Of a stretch of 64,000 nt of DNA, positions 43,288 through 52,915 are shown piece after piece. Made by a program: the position numbers and the translations under genes. This stretch comes from Helicobacter_J cappadocius (GTDB lineage Bacteria > Campylobacterota > Campylobacteria > Campylobacterales > Helicobacteraceae). Within the stretch, counting starts at the first letter, position 1; every line of letters starts with the position of its first letter. Below the pieces are notes generated by a model, which saw nothing but the letters and a program-made list of their open reading frames with translations, searched no databases and was not told the DNA's origin. The DNA is taken from NCBI RefSeq assembly GCF_030686155.1, contig NZ_JAUPEV010000006.1, positions 1-64,000 on the forward strand. The letters are read 5' to 3'.

Positions 43288-43761
43288 GTGGAAATCAATT
43301 CACAATTACCGCAAACATCATTATACAATCTATTCAATGCACAAAAAGAACAAAATGAGACTGCACAAACTCAAACAACCCCCACAGAACCTATAAAAAA
43401 AATATCTTCGCCTATCAAAGAAGATAATACCCCTACAGATTCTCAATCAAAGCAAAGAGAAACCTATGGTCTTCTTGTGCTTGAACTGATGAGCAATGAT
43501 GAATACAATGCCTTCAAAAGAGCGACTGCTGGAATGAGTGAGGGAGATAAGATGTTAGCTGCTCAATCCTTGTATAGTTTGACAAATTTTTACAATGGAA
43601 AATACAATCCCGAACTACAACAAAACACAAAAATAAGTACCAATCCTTATGAAAAAAATGCACAAAAAGCATTTGGCATACAAACTCAAAACCTCAACAG
43701 TTTTTTAGAAAGATACAAAAATGCCTACCAAAGCTCTAATGAATTTGATATCATGCTTTGA
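43288..43761 (+). CDS. Unknown protein, 157 residues, near flagellar-glycan gene
   Basis: GTG start with TTGGAG eight nt upstream. The N-terminal ~65 residues are Gln/Thr/Pro/Lys-rich and disordered (NAQKEQNETAQTQTTPTEP). A helical core follows: YGLLVLELMSNDEYNAFKRATAGMSEGDKMLAAQSLYSLTNFYNG, and a Tyr/Asn-rich end. The style (disordered start, helical core) fits a protein secreted by or chaperoned for the flagellar type III system, but nothing proves it. It follows pseC by 48 nt. Confidence 0.6.
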   Translation: MEINSQLPQTSLYNLFNAQKEQNETAQTQTTPTEPIKKISSPIKEDNTPTDSQSKQRETYGLLVLELMSNDEYNAFKRATAGMSEGDKMLAAQSLYSLTNFYNGKYNPELQQNTKISTNPYEKNAQKAFGIQTQNLNSFLERYKNAYQSSNEFDIML

Positions 43762-43803
43762 TTATTGACTTTTTAGGTGTTTTCTCTTATAATTACGAGC
43801 TTT

Positions 43804-43882
43804 TGTCAAGGTAGCTCAGCTGGTTTAGAGCGCTGGTCTCATAAGCCGGAGGTCGGGAGTTCAAGTCTCCCTCTTGACACCA
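43804..43882 (+). tRNA. tRNA-Met (anticodon CAT), CCA encoded
   Basis: Acceptor TGTCAAG pairs perfectly with CTTGACA, followed by CCA. D-arm GTAGCTCAGCTGGTTTAGAGC, anticodon loop CTCATAA (CAT), T-arm GGGAGTTCAAGTCTCCC. The plain TAGCTCAGC D-arm and the acceptor indicate elongator Met rather than the initiator; a tRNA-Ile with lysidine-modified CAT is a less likely reading. A T6 run downstream may end its transcription. Confidence 0.93.
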
Positions 43883-43909
43883 AATCTTCATTTTTTAATT
43901 ATCTTCCCC

Positions 43910-45079
43910 TCAAATAACTTTAGAATTATTCGCTTTGTATCCAAAAAATATTAGCAATAATGTCAGACACACAAATAATACCAATGGTACATTCCAAGAA
44001 TGTGCCAAATCATAGACAAAGCCAAGCAAAATAGGTCCAATAGCAGCTATTAAATACCCCAAAGACTGTGCCATACCAGACAATCTAGCTACCTTTTGAG
44101 GATGTGAAGCTTTTGTGGAGACAAACAAAAGAGCGATTCCGAACATCCCCCCCATGGGAAAAGCCAGAAAAATCGTTGCAATAACCATTGACCATAATCC
44201 ATCACAAAAAAACAAAACACCAAAAGCAAATGCATACATCAAGCACAAAAAACCTGTCAAAAGATGTTTATGCTTATTTCTAATTCTAGCCACCATCATC
44301 GGAGCAAATAAAGCAACAGGCATCGAGCATATTTGATATAAAAGTGTCATATTTGAAGCAAAATGAATATCAAACCCTTTATCCATCAAAATAGAAGGAA
44401 ACCAAGCAATGACACTATAAAAAACAAGTGATTGTGTTCCCATAAAAAATGTTATCCACCAACTTGTAGCATATTTATAAATAGGAACAGAGGCACTAGA
44501 GTGTGTTTTATTATTTTTATACCTTCTTCTGCCACCCAACTGTGGTATCCACAAAATAACTGCAATAAGTGCAACAATCGACCAAACCGCTAGAGTATTT
44601 TTCCATCCCAAATTAAGAGAAAGTGCTAATGGCACAGAGATTCCCGCTCCAATAGCTGCAGAGATGACCAAAACCAAAGAATAAATAGACATAATTTTTC
44701 CAAAAGTCTTAGGAAATCCTGATTTGATAATGCTAGGAAGCAAAACATTAGCAACTGCAATCCCTACCCCCATAATAGAAGTCCCAACAAAAAGTCCCAC
44801 TTCTCCAAAATACGATCGTATTATTTCTCCCAAAAATATCAATAACAACCCATAAAACATGGTAGTAATATATCGAAATCTCGCAACGATTGGAGAAAAT
44901 ATAGCAAAAGCCAAAAGAGGTAGAGTTGTAATAAACCCTGCAAGAGAGCTTGATAGATGGTACTGTTCTTTTATGAGTTCTATAATTGGACCTACGCCCG
45001 TGATAGGTCCTCGTAAATTCAAAGTAATCAAAATGATGCCCAATAAAATGAACAACTCTATCTGTTTTTTGCTATGCAT
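43910..45079 (-). CDS. MFS transporter, CynX/NimT (cyanate/nitroimidazole) type
   Basis: 389 residues, twelve helices, with the family start IILITLNLRGPITGVGPIIELIKEQYHL and IMGVGIAVANVLLPSIIKSGFPK. The CynX-like branch exports or imports small neutral or anionic compounds; substrate unknown. A G7 run (44147-44153, C on plus) codes for MGGMFG and is intact. The TonB receptor gene upstream is in the same direction with 131 nt between. Confidence 0.8.
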   Translation of the reverse strand: MHSKKQIELFILLGIILITLNLRGPITGVGPIIELIKEQYHLSSSLAGFITTLPLLAFAIFSPIVARFRYITTMFYGLLLIFLGEIIRSYFGEVGLFVGTSIMGVGIAVANVLLPSIIKSGFPKTFGKIMSIYSLVLVISAAIGAGISVPLALSLNLGWKNTLAVWSIVALIAVILWIPQLGGRRRYKNNKTHSSASVPIYKYATSWWITFFMGTQSLVFYSVIAWFPSILMDKGFDIHFASNMTLLYQICSMPVALFAPMMVARIRNKHKHLLTGFLCLMYAFAFGVLFFCDGLWSMVIATIFLAFPMGGMFGIALLFVSTKASHPQKVARLSGMAQSLGYLIAAIGPILLGFVYDLAHSWNVPLVLFVCLTLLLIFFGYKANNSKVI

Positions 45080-45210
45080 TTATAACTCCAAAATTAAAAA
45101 ATGAATTATTTTATCAGAATAGATTTAATTCTAAAGTTTATTTTCATAATCTCATATCGCTTTTATCAACAAATACTCCACATTTCTGACATTTTAAGAA
45201 ATATAGGAAT

Positions 45211-47379
45211 TTAAAAATCATATCGAAGTTCAATATAATAACTCCTACCTGGTGCTGGGATATAGCTCGCAGGAATAAATGAATCAGAACTAAGTGCTAA
45301 ATGGTAGTCAAAATATTGCGTATTAAATAAGTTCTGCACCCCCGCATCAAATCTAAAATGCTTGAAAGAATAATTCAATCCTAAATTGTTCAAAATGTAA
45401 GCATCTACTTTTGAATAACTATTATCAACAGAAGGTCCGTAAAAGGCATTATTGAACATCACGCTCAAAAGTTGATTATCACTCTTGACAACATCAAAAG
45501 CAAGATTTAAGGTAAATTTATAATCCTGCACTAAAGGAATATGTTTGCCCTTATTGATACCTTTTAATATTTCATTATATATATAAGAAATAGATTCATT
45601 TAGATGAAAGCGATCGCTAAATAAGTCTTGATAAGCTACGATTTCAAGTCCTAGTCGTTGTGTTTGATCTAAGTTGTTGTATTGCCAATTTGATCCATGC
45701 TCAATTTGATTATAATAAATCTCATCTGAAGTAAGGGTATAATAAAGCGTTGCTTGAAGATAGCTAAAACTATATTCGTCCCTATAGCCTAACTCAAAAG
45801 TATCATAGTTTTCTGGCTTCAACCCATTATAGCTAAGTCCATTTTTGGGATCTGAATTCATCATTTGATTAGGAGAAGGCGTGATGAAGCCTCTTTCGTA
45901 TTTTAAATACACATTTCCAGTATCAGAATATTTAAAATTTGGAGTGAGTTCTAGTGCATAATTATTTCGATTAGTATCCACCGTAAAGTGAGGCGAAGAT
46001 CCACTTTTGATACTCTTGCTAAGAGGGCCACTTGCTTGTGTATTTTTATCATCATATAAGTCATAAAGACTATTTTCATATCTTGCTCCTCCACTCAGCT
46101 CAAACCAATTCGTAAATTCATATTTATCAAACACATAAATAGCATTTGCAATTTTACTAGCTTCCAGATCGGTTTGCCAAGCGTGATCTAAGGCAGTTGT
46201 TGGTGTAAAATCCATAGCTTTAGGTGCAGGTTTTGAAGCACTCATAGCAGCTACTATTTTATCAAGAACAAATTTGGGCATTTTAACTACGTAATGGTTG
46301 TTTGATTTTCTACTTGTATTTTGATAAAGAATATCATATCCCAATATCAAAGTATTTTTATTTGCACTATATTTGAGTTTCAGATTGCCTCCAGCTCCCT
46401 GATTAAAAAATCTACTCCCACTCTCATCAAATGGCACAGTAGAACCTCTTTGGGTTACACTGGTGATTTCATATGGGTAAGCAGTATTATTCATCTGATA
46501 AAATCCTAGCAAATCAAAGTCCCATTTATCAGATAATTTTGCTTTATAATTCAACGAGGTGTTCACAAAATTATTCTCAGAAGTGATTCTTCCTTTCCCT
46601 GCACTTCTTCTATTTGCTTTGAGTTCAGCAAGGCTGATGCCAGGTGATGTGTTTTGTTTGGAATAAGAATAGCCCACATTAACATCCAAAGATTGGTTCT
46701 GATTAAATGAATATAAAGCCTCGCCATTAAGGTAATAATTAAACAAACTATCGCCTATTCTATAGCCATTAGTATTAGCAACACTCGCATCTGCTTTTAA
46801 AAATAAATGTCCTATATTTTTACCTACAGAAAGATCAGCTCTACCAAAAAGACCATCACTCACCTCATAACTTCCACCTTTTAAATTAATATTGACAGAA
46901 TCTTTTTTATTGGACTTAGTAACAATATTCACAACTCCGCCCCTAGTGCCATTTCCATAAACTACTGCCCCACCACCAGGAATAATTTCTATGGACTGCA
47001 CATCTTCGAGATTGATTTCACTCAAAGGTGTAATACCATGACTTGAATCCAAAAGGTTAATAGGGACACGATTTACTAAAACCTTTACAGCTTGATTTGC
47101 ACTCCCTCCTTGTCCTCTCAAATCTATGTTACCTCCAAATCCATTGTTTGAAAAAGTAATCAAAGGAGACATCTTCAATGCATCATCTAAAGTCTGATAA
47201 CCTTTATTTGTCAAAGTATTCTTATCTATTAGTACAACATTTCTTGCTTCATCTTTAAGAGCCATATCAAATCCAGTAGCTGAAGTGATAATCTTATTGA
47301 GTGTAGTACTAGATTCATTTTCTGCATTTAACCAAGTATAAAACAGCAAAACAACAAAGAGAATTTTATATATTTTCAT
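45211..47379 (-). CDS. TonB-dependent outer-membrane receptor
   Basis: 722 residues from ATG 47379, chosen because AAGGAT lies 6 nt before it, against 3 nt for the ATG at 47382. Signal peptide (about 1-19), plug domain with LDDALKMSPLITFSNNGFGGNIDLRGQG and IEIIPGGGAVVYGNGTRGGVVNIVTK, a beta-barrel, and terminal aromatic strand GRSYYIELRYDF. It imports iron chelate, haem, nickel or cobalamin; ligand unknown. A Fur-type box overlaps its upstream region, suggesting iron repression. Confidence 0.92.
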   Translation of the reverse strand: MKIYKILFVVLLFYTWLNAENESSTTLNKIITSATGFDMALKDEARNVVLIDKNTLTNKGYQTLDDALKMSPLITFSNNGFGGNIDLRGQGGSANQAVKVLVNRVPINLLDSSHGITPLSEINLEDVQSIEIIPGGGAVVYGNGTRGGVVNIVTKSNKKDSVNINLKGGSYEVSDGLFGRADLSVGKNIGHLFLKADASVANTNGYRIGDSLFNYYLNGEALYSFNQNQSLDVNVGYSYSKQNTSPGISLAELKANRRSAGKGRITSENNFVNTSLNYKAKLSDKWDFDLLGFYQMNNTAYPYEITSVTQRGSTVPFDESGSRFFNQGAGGNLKLKYSANKNTLILGYDILYQNTSRKSNNHYVVKMPKFVLDKIVAAMSASKPAPKAMDFTPTTALDHAWQTDLEASKIANAIYVFDKYEFTNWFELSGGARYENSLYDLYDDKNTQASGPLSKSIKSGSSPHFTVDTNRNNYALELTPNFKYSDTGNVYLKYERGFITPSPNQMMNSDPKNGLSYNGLKPENYDTFELGYRDEYSFSYLQATLYYTLTSDEIYYNQIEHGSNWQYNNLDQTQRLGLEIVAYQDLFSDRFHLNESISYIYNEILKGINKGKHIPLVQDYKFTLNLAFDVVKSDNQLLSVMFNNAFYGPSVDNSYSKVDAYILNNLGLNYSFKHFRFDAGVQNLFNTQYFDYHLALSSDSFIPASYIPAPGRSYYIELRYDF

Positions 47380-47398
47380 CATTTATCCTTAATTTTAG

Positions 47399-47413
47399 TA
47401 ATTGTTATCATTA
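47399..47413 (-). promoter_or_regulatory. Candidate Fur box of the TonB receptor
   Basis: Read leftward the site is TAATGATAACAATTA. It agrees with the H. pylori holo-Fur consensus TAATAATnATTATTA at all but three positions and is nearly palindromic at its ends. It lies 20 nt upstream of the receptor ATG, where binding would block transcription or elongation under iron-rich conditions. Confidence 0.5.
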
Positions 47414-47860
47414 TATTTTATATAAACTTATAAATTGTTTAATAGAAACTTTTAATTAAATTAAATAATATATTTGATTTTTTATGCGATTTATTTGTAT
47501 TAATATGATGAATAAATATAAATAGTAGTGAAAAATATTCACTTTTTTGAAATCAAACATAACCTTAAGAAGATATTAAAAACCTAATCACAATTGACAT
47601 GGTCTAATACAATATATCAACTCTAGCATTAAAGAATAATAGGCTAGAAACAAATAATTTAATAACTGAAATAAGGCTTTATTTATATTCATATTTGTAT
47701 TTATATATAATTATTGATCGCATCAAATAAAATGTTGTCACCATTTTATTGTTTCGTTCTAAAAATCTTGTGAGATTTCGATAGAATATTTTTAGAATAA
47801 ATAAATCTTTCAGTGCATTTTTTGTACAATCGGACATAAATTCTATCCATAAGGATTCTG
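47414..47860. other. AT-rich intergenic region between the TonB receptor and ileS
   Basis: 447 nt with no credible coding region. It contains the promoters of two divergent genes (receptor leftward, ileS rightward) and long A/T runs. A weak AAATC/GATTT stem at 47762-47777 lies before ileS; I see no T-box or amino-acid leader. Confidence 0.5.
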
Positions 47861-50647
47861 ATGGACTACAAAGACACCCTTATACTCCCGCAAACAGATT
47901 TTCCAATGAGAGGAAATCTACCTGTTAATGAGCCCTTGCGATATAAAAAATGGCAAGAAAACCAAGTCTATAACACAAAAATGAAAAAAAATCGCTCTAA
48001 AGCAAAAGAGAGTAACCAAAACTTCAATCTTCATGATGGCCCTCCTTATGCAAATGGACATCTGCATATCGGACATGCTCTAAATAAAATTCTAAAAGAT
48101 ATCATCATAAAATATCATTATTTTCAAGGGTATAGTGTTCGCTATACACCCGGATGGGATTGTCATGGACTTCCTATCGAACAGCAGGTAGAAAAAAAAA
48201 TCGGTAAAGAAAAAAAAGATACTCTCCCTAAACAAAAGATTCGAGAACTTTGCAGAGCACACGCTAGTGAGTTTATTGCTATACAAAGTCAAGAGTTTCA
48301 ACAACTAGGAATTTTAGGAGATTTTGAAAACCCTTATAAAACGATGGATTTTAGGTTTGAGAGCGATATTTACAAAGTCTTATGCGAAGTGGCTAAAAAT
48401 GGATTACTTTGCGAACGCAGTAAGCCCATCTATTGGAGTTGGGCTTGTGAAACTGCACTTGCGGATGCAGAGGTAGAGTATAAAGACAAGGAATCTGATT
48501 CTGTTTTCGTAGCTTTTAGTCTTAAAGATGATGCATTAAGGGCTTTGGGGATAGATAATGCCTCTATTGTGATTTGGACAACAACCCCTTGGACGCTTCC
48601 TGCTAATGCCGGGATTGCATTAAAACCAGGGGAGAGTTATGTTTTAACCAAAAAAGGCTATATCGTTGCCAAAGAACTTCACAACAAGCTCTATAAAAAT
48701 CAAATCATAGATGAAGAAATATCAAAAGAATTCCTCGCTGATACTCTTGAAGGGCTTAAAGCTATCAATCCTCTAAATGGAAGGGATTCTCTGATTATAT
48801 TAGGCGATCATGTGAGCATGAATGATGGAACTGGAGCTGTTCATAATGCTCCTGCACACGGCGAAGATGACTATCATGTAGGATTAAAATACAATCTACC
48901 TATCATTATGGCTGTAGATGACAAAGGTTGCTTTAATGAAGTCATACTCAAGGAAAAAATTCTTCCTGAAGAATTTGTCGGTATACATATCTTTAAAGCA
49001 CAAGAGAAGATCATTAAAATGCTAGGAAATGCTCTTTTAAAACATAGCAAAATCACTCACTCCTATCCACATTGTTGGCGATCTCACGAACCTGTTATTT
49101 ATAGGGCAACAACTCAATGGTTCATCTCAATGGACAAGCCCTTTAAAGATGGAAAAACACTGCGAGAAGTGGCTTTAGAAGCGATTGATGAGACCAAATT
49201 TTATCCACAAAGCGGAAAAAATAGAATCAGGACAATGGTGCAAAATCGCCCAGATTGGTGCATTTCCAGACAGAGGGATTGGGGAGTACCTATCGCATTT
49301 TTTAGAGATAAGAAAAGCGGTGAAGTTATCTTTGATACAGAAGTTTTGGAACATTTAAGTGATATTTTTGAAAAAGAAGGTTGTGATGCTTGGTGGAGCA
49401 AGGAAATAAAAGAACTGTTGCCAACTTCTTGGGCACATAGGGCTGATAATCTTGAAAAAGGGAAACATATCTTAGATGTATGGTTTGATAGTGGTAGCAC
49501 TTGGAGTGCTGTACTCAAAAATACAAAAAATAATCCCAAATATGATGCGGGAGATTATCCTGCTGATGTTTATTTGGAGGGAAGTGATCAGCATAGAGGC
49601 TGGTTTCAAAGCTCACTTCTTTTAAGCTGTGCACTCAATGGAAAAGCTCCTTTTAAATCTGTCGTGACACATGGATTTACAGTGGATGAAAATGGCGAAA
49701 AAATGAGTAAATCTAAGGGCAATGTAATCGGCCTAGACTCAATCCTCAAAGAGTATGGAAGTGATATTTTGAGGCTTTGGGTGGCGATGAATGACTATCA
49801 AAGCGATCTCACTGTATCGGTGAATTTTTTCAAACAAATCGCTGAACAATACCGAAAAATACGAAATACCATTAGATTCCTACTCGCAAATATAGATGGG
49901 CTTGAATCACTTGTAGAATATAATAATCTTGGCGAAATTGATCGCTGGATAGTTAAGAAAGCTGATGAAATATTTTCCCAAGTTCAAGCTTCTTTTGATG
50001 AATATGAGTTTGTAAAAGGCTTGAGTTTGTTGATGGGATTTTTGACCAATGAACTCAGTGGAATTTATTTAGATCTATGCAAAGATAGTCTATATTGCGA
50101 TGCGAAGAACTCTCCTGAGCGTCAAGCTCATCAAAGTGCTATGACCATTATCACAAGAAACTTGCTTCATCTTTTAGCACCTATTTTGACCTATAGTGTT
50201 GATGAAGTTTTGGAATTTGCTCCAAAAGTTCTAAAAGGTGATATTAACGATGTCTTTGATTTAGAAAAACTCGATCTAAAAAAATCATTTAATTTAGAGC
50301 TTAAAACTGATTTTGAGGAACTTTTGAAAATCCGCGAAGGATTTGGAGAGGCTGTTGATGGACTTAAAAAAGATAAAATTATCAAATCATCCCTGGAACT
50401 TTGCATCCAAACAAAAAACAATGTGTTTAAAGAACTTGACAAATGGCTCATTATAAGCGAAGTGAAAAATGAGGATAAAAAAGATGAACCACTCAAAAGT
50501 TTTAAAATATCTAATAATGGAATTGAAAAAACATTTTTGATATTCAAAACCTCAAAACACAAATGCCCAAGATGTTGGAGATATCTCTGCAAAAGTGAAG
50601 AAGAACTTTGTGTAAGATGCCAAGAGGTATGTAAAGGTGCAGTATAG
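47861..50647 (+). CDS. ileS: Isoleucyl-tRNA synthetase
   Basis: 928 residues, normal length. Class I signatures: GPPYANGHLHIGHAL near 62 and GEKMSKSKGN near 610. The editing domain has TTPWTLPANAGIAL. The C-terminal zinc knuckle is CPRCWRY and CVRCQEVC. Start ATG with AAGGATTCTG. Charges tRNA-Ile. Confidence 0.98.
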   Translation: MDYKDTLILPQTDFPMRGNLPVNEPLRYKKWQENQVYNTKMKKNRSKAKESNQNFNLHDGPPYANGHLHIGHALNKILKDIIIKYHYFQGYSVRYTPGWDCHGLPIEQQVEKKIGKEKKDTLPKQKIRELCRAHASEFIAIQSQEFQQLGILGDFENPYKTMDFRFESDIYKVLCEVAKNGLLCERSKPIYWSWACETALADAEVEYKDKESDSVFVAFSLKDDALRALGIDNASIVIWTTTPWTLPANAGIALKPGESYVLTKKGYIVAKELHNKLYKNQIIDEEISKEFLADTLEGLKAINPLNGRDSLIILGDHVSMNDGTGAVHNAPAHGEDDYHVGLKYNLPIIMAVDDKGCFNEVILKEKILPEEFVGIHIFKAQEKIIKMLGNALLKHSKITHSYPHCWRSHEPVIYRATTQWFISMDKPFKDGKTLREVALEAIDETKFYPQSGKNRIRTMVQNRPDWCISRQRDWGVPIAFFRDKKSGEVIFDTEVLEHLSDIFEKEGCDAWWSKEIKELLPTSWAHRADNLEKGKHILDVWFDSGSTWSAVLKNTKNNPKYDAGDYPADVYLEGSDQHRGWFQSSLLLSCALNGKAPFKSVVTHGFTVDENGEKMSKSKGNVIGLDSILKEYGSDILRLWVAMNDYQSDLTVSVNFFKQIAEQYRKIRNTIRFLLANIDGLESLVEYNNLGEIDRWIVKKADEIFSQVQASFDEYEFVKGLSLLMGFLTNELSGIYLDLCKDSLYCDAKNSPERQAHQSAMTIITRNLLHLLAPILTYSVDEVLEFAPKVLKGDINDVFDLEKLDLKKSFNLELKTDFEELLKIREGFGEAVDGLKKDKIIKSSLELCIQTKNNVFKELDKWLIISEVKNEDKKDEPLKSFKISNNGIEKTFLIFKTSKHKCPRCWRYLCKSEEELCVRCQEVCKGAV

Positions 50648-50670
50648 ATTTGGAGCATTAGGAGTATATG

Positions 50671-50811
50671 ATGGGATTTGAAGTTTTTGGATTGAGAGTT
50701 TTTGATTTAAGCCAACCTTTTGGCTATGTTGAAGCGTTTAGCACAATCATTGTAGTCTGTGTGTTAGCTTATATCGGATTTTGTATTCTAAAATTTAAGG
50801 CCAAAAAATAA
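50671..50811 (+). CDS. Small single-span membrane protein, 46 residues
   Basis: ATG 50671 with TAGGAG 6 nt upstream, stop TAA 50809-50811. A soluble N-terminal part (GFEVFGLRVFDLSQPF) precedes one TM helix (AFSTIIVVCVLAYIGFCIL) and a basic tail KFKAKK, so positive-inside topology puts the C terminus in the cytoplasm. Not recognised. It begins 23 nt after the ileS stop and likely shares its transcript. Confidence 0.6.
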   Translation: MGFEVFGLRVFDLSQPFGYVEAFSTIIVVCVLAYIGFCILKFKAKK

Positions 50812-51078
50812 AAAACTACTGGCCAAATAAAGTTCTCACAAGAAATAACTTATTAAATCCCACTTTTAATATCTATATACCCTCTAAACTTTATGAATAC
50901 AAATCATAAACCTAAAAATACCAAGATTTATATTTTTTACCATTGCTATATTGCACATTTACAACAATATAGATTTAAAATTTTTTAAAAGAAATAGCAT
51001 TTGAATGAGTGTTACCAAAATACCGATATTAAGATTTTCTAGGTATGATTTTTTAAATGATTACATTGAAGGGTTTTT
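50812..51078. other. Intergenic region upstream of fecD
   Basis: Nothing coding is visible apart from the 12-codon leader at its right edge. The sequence is AT-rich and should contain the fecD promoter; no clear Fur box was seen by eye. Confidence 0.4.
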
Positions 51079-51114
51079 GTGAAATTTTTGAATCCCATTT
51101 CTGCTAGGCTATAA
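51079..51114 (+). other. Tiny leader ORF before fecD
   Basis: GTG 51079, five nt after a GAAGGG ribosome-like site, opens 11 codons (VKFLNPISARL) and stops at TAA 51112-51114. The GTG of fecD starts one nt later at 51116. A stop-start junction of this kind can couple translation. It may also be chance. Confidence 0.3.
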
Positions 51115-51115
51115 A

Positions 51116-52099
51116 GTGAAAAAAATATCCGTTTATGCTTTGGTAGTTATACTCGCTTTTATTGTGCTTTTTCTAGGTGCTAGTGATATAGCATGGAATC
51201 ATGTGTGGGGCAATATTTATCAACATATTTTTTATGGCGTACCATTAAACTCTGATGGGGTGATAGTGTATGAAATACGATTACCTAGAGTGATTTTGGC
51301 TATCATTGTTGGTGCAATTTTATCGGGTTCTGGAGCCATAATGCAAAGTATGTTCAAAAACCCCTTAATTGATCCTTTTTTACTTGGAATATCTTCTGGA
51401 GCAGCTTTTGGATGCGCGTTATCTATTGGACTGTTTGAAAATCTACCACTTGGGATTTTAGCATTTGCTGGAGCGTTAGGGACTTCTTTGCTTGTGATTT
51501 TTATTGGGAAATTTGCAGGAGGTTCTAGTGTTTCTTTGGTCTTATCTGGGGTAATTCTTTCGGCATTTCTGAGTGCTCTAAGTGGAAGTATCAAATTTTT
51601 TGTCGATCCACAAAAAGCTCAAGCGATTGTTATTTGGCTTTTAGGAAGCCTTTCTCTTGCAAGTTGGGATAATGTAAAAATTGCCCTGCTTGGAGTGGTG
51701 ATAGGGTTTGTACCTTTATTTTTACTTCGCTGGAAAATCAATATTTTAGGACTTGGAGATAGCGAATGTCTCTCACTGGGCATCTCACCTTATAAAATGC
51801 GCTTTATCTGTATTGTTTGTGTAAGCTTTGCTTGTGCTTTGGCAGTAAGCGTAAGTGGGACCATTGGATGGATTGGTCTTGTTGTGCCACATTTAGGACG
51901 TATACTTTTTGGATCAGATATGAGAAAATTATTACCCGGATCTCTAGCGCTAGGTGCCTTGTTACTTTTAGGAGCAGATACCATCGCTAGGACATTAACT
52001 TCATACGATCTACCAGTAGGAATAGTAACCGCTATCTTGGGGGCTCCCTTCTTTATATTTTTACTCAGTCAATTTTCAGCCAAATGGAATGGTCGATGA
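51116..52099 (+). CDS. fecD: Iron-chelate ABC transporter permease FecD-like
   Basis: 327 residues, about nine helices, FecCD/BtuC family. Strings RLPRVILAIIVGAILSGSGAIMQSMFKNPLIDPFLLGISSGAAFG and TIGWIGLVVPHLGRILFGSDMRKLLPGSLALGALLLLGADTIAR are typical, the latter including the ATPase-coupling loop. GTG start. It forms the transmembrane channel for ferric citrate or siderophore uptake with FecE. Confidence 0.9.
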   Translation: MKKISVYALVVILAFIVLFLGASDIAWNHVWGNIYQHIFYGVPLNSDGVIVYEIRLPRVILAIIVGAILSGSGAIMQSMFKNPLIDPFLLGISSGAAFGCALSIGLFENLPLGILAFAGALGTSLLVIFIGKFAGGSSVSLVLSGVILSAFLSALSGSIKFFVDPQKAQAIVIWLLGSLSLASWDNVKIALLGVVIGFVPLFLLRWKINILGLGDSECLSLGISPYKMRFICIVCVSFACALAVSVSGTIGWIGLVVPHLGRILFGSDMRKLLPGSLALGALLLLGADTIARTLTSYDLPVGIVTAILGAPFFIFLLSQFSAKWNGR

Positions 52100-52863
52100 A
52101 TGTTTTAACCATCAAAAATCTTAGCTTTAATTATCCAAAATTAAGCATTTTAAATGATATTTCTTTGATTTTAAAAGAAAAGAGTATCACGGCTGTTTTA
52201 GCACCAAATGGCACAGGAAAAACAACTTTATTTTACAATATTTTAGGAATACTTAAACCCACTAAAGGTCAGATTTATACGCAAGAGTGTGATATACTCG
52301 CTCTCAAACCAGAACTTAGAGCTAAATATATCTGCTATGTGCCTCAAGAATGGCAAAGTCCATTTAATTATAATGTTGTAGATGTTGTGATGATGGGTAG
52401 TACTCGAAAAATGCGGATATTTGGAACACCTCAATACCAAGATGAAAAAAAAGCCTTAGAATTAATGGAAGAAATGGGAATCATTCATCTAAAATTTCAA
52501 GGTATCAACGAGATAAGTGGGGGACAAAGACAAATGGTTCTTCTTGCTCGAGCACTCCTACAAGATGCTCCAATCTTGTTGCTTGATGAGCCTACCTCCC
52601 ATCTTGATATTAAAAACCAAGCATTACTTTTTAGAGAGCTCAAAAAACAAGTTGATAAAAAAAATCTCTCGGTTTTGATAAATATTCACGATCCAAATCT
52701 AGTGAATATTTACGCTGATGAAGTCTATATGCTCAAAGATGGAAAAAATTTCCGCAATGGACAAGTTAATGAAGTGATGAATGCTAAAAATTTGAGTGAA
52801 TTGTATGGGCTTGAAGTTAAAACAGGAATGATTGATTCTCGATCTTTTGTATATGTTTATTAA
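52096..52863 (+). CDS. fecE: Iron-chelate ABC transporter ATPase FecE-like
   Basis: 255 residues from ATG 52096, which overlaps the fecD stop (ATGA); a longer reading from 52084 adds four residues. Walker A APNGTGKTTL, signature ISGGQRQMV, Walker B ILLLDEPTSHLD, switch His in LINIHDPNLV. It powers FecD. No binding-protein gene is adjacent; 36496-37482 is a candidate partner. Confidence 0.92.
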   Translation: MNVLTIKNLSFNYPKLSILNDISLILKEKSITAVLAPNGTGKTTLFYNILGILKPTKGQIYTQECDILALKPELRAKYICYVPQEWQSPFNYNVVDVVMMGSTRKMRIFGTPQYQDEKKALELMEEMGIIHLKFQGINEISGGQRQMVLLARALLQDAPILLLDEPTSHLDIKNQALLFRELKKQVDKKNLSVLINIHDPNLVNIYADEVYMLKDGKNFRNGQVNEVMNAKNLSELYGLEVKTGMIDSRSFVYVY

Positions 52864-52865
52864 TT

Positions 52866-52879
52866 GGTATTATTTTTGC
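52866..52879 (+). promoter_or_regulatory. Sigma54-type promoter for flgG
   Basis: GG at 52866-52867, ten nt, then GC at 52878-52879, in TTGG-TATTATTTTT-GCTT. The spacing GG-N10-GC and the T-rich run before GC are those of RpoN promoters. It ends 37 nt before the flgG ATG. Rod genes of Campylobacterota are often RpoN-controlled, which makes it credible. Confidence 0.6.
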
Positions 52880-52915
52880 TTGAACCTCAATAAGATTCTT
52901 ATTAAGGATATAGAA

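Noticed and set aside
43804..43882. tRNA read as initiator or tRNA-Ile(CAT)
   Set aside because: D-arm and acceptor fit elongator tRNA-Met; initiator should have a mismatched first pair, which is absent here.
44147..44153. G7/C7 run in the MFS gene as a phase switch
   Set aside because: Seven bases is short and it encodes normal transporter residues in frame; likely too stable.
47762..47777. AAATC-GATTT stem as a riboswitch or T-box for ileS
   Set aside because: Five weak base pairs, no T-box consensus, and T-boxes are not expected in Campylobacterota.
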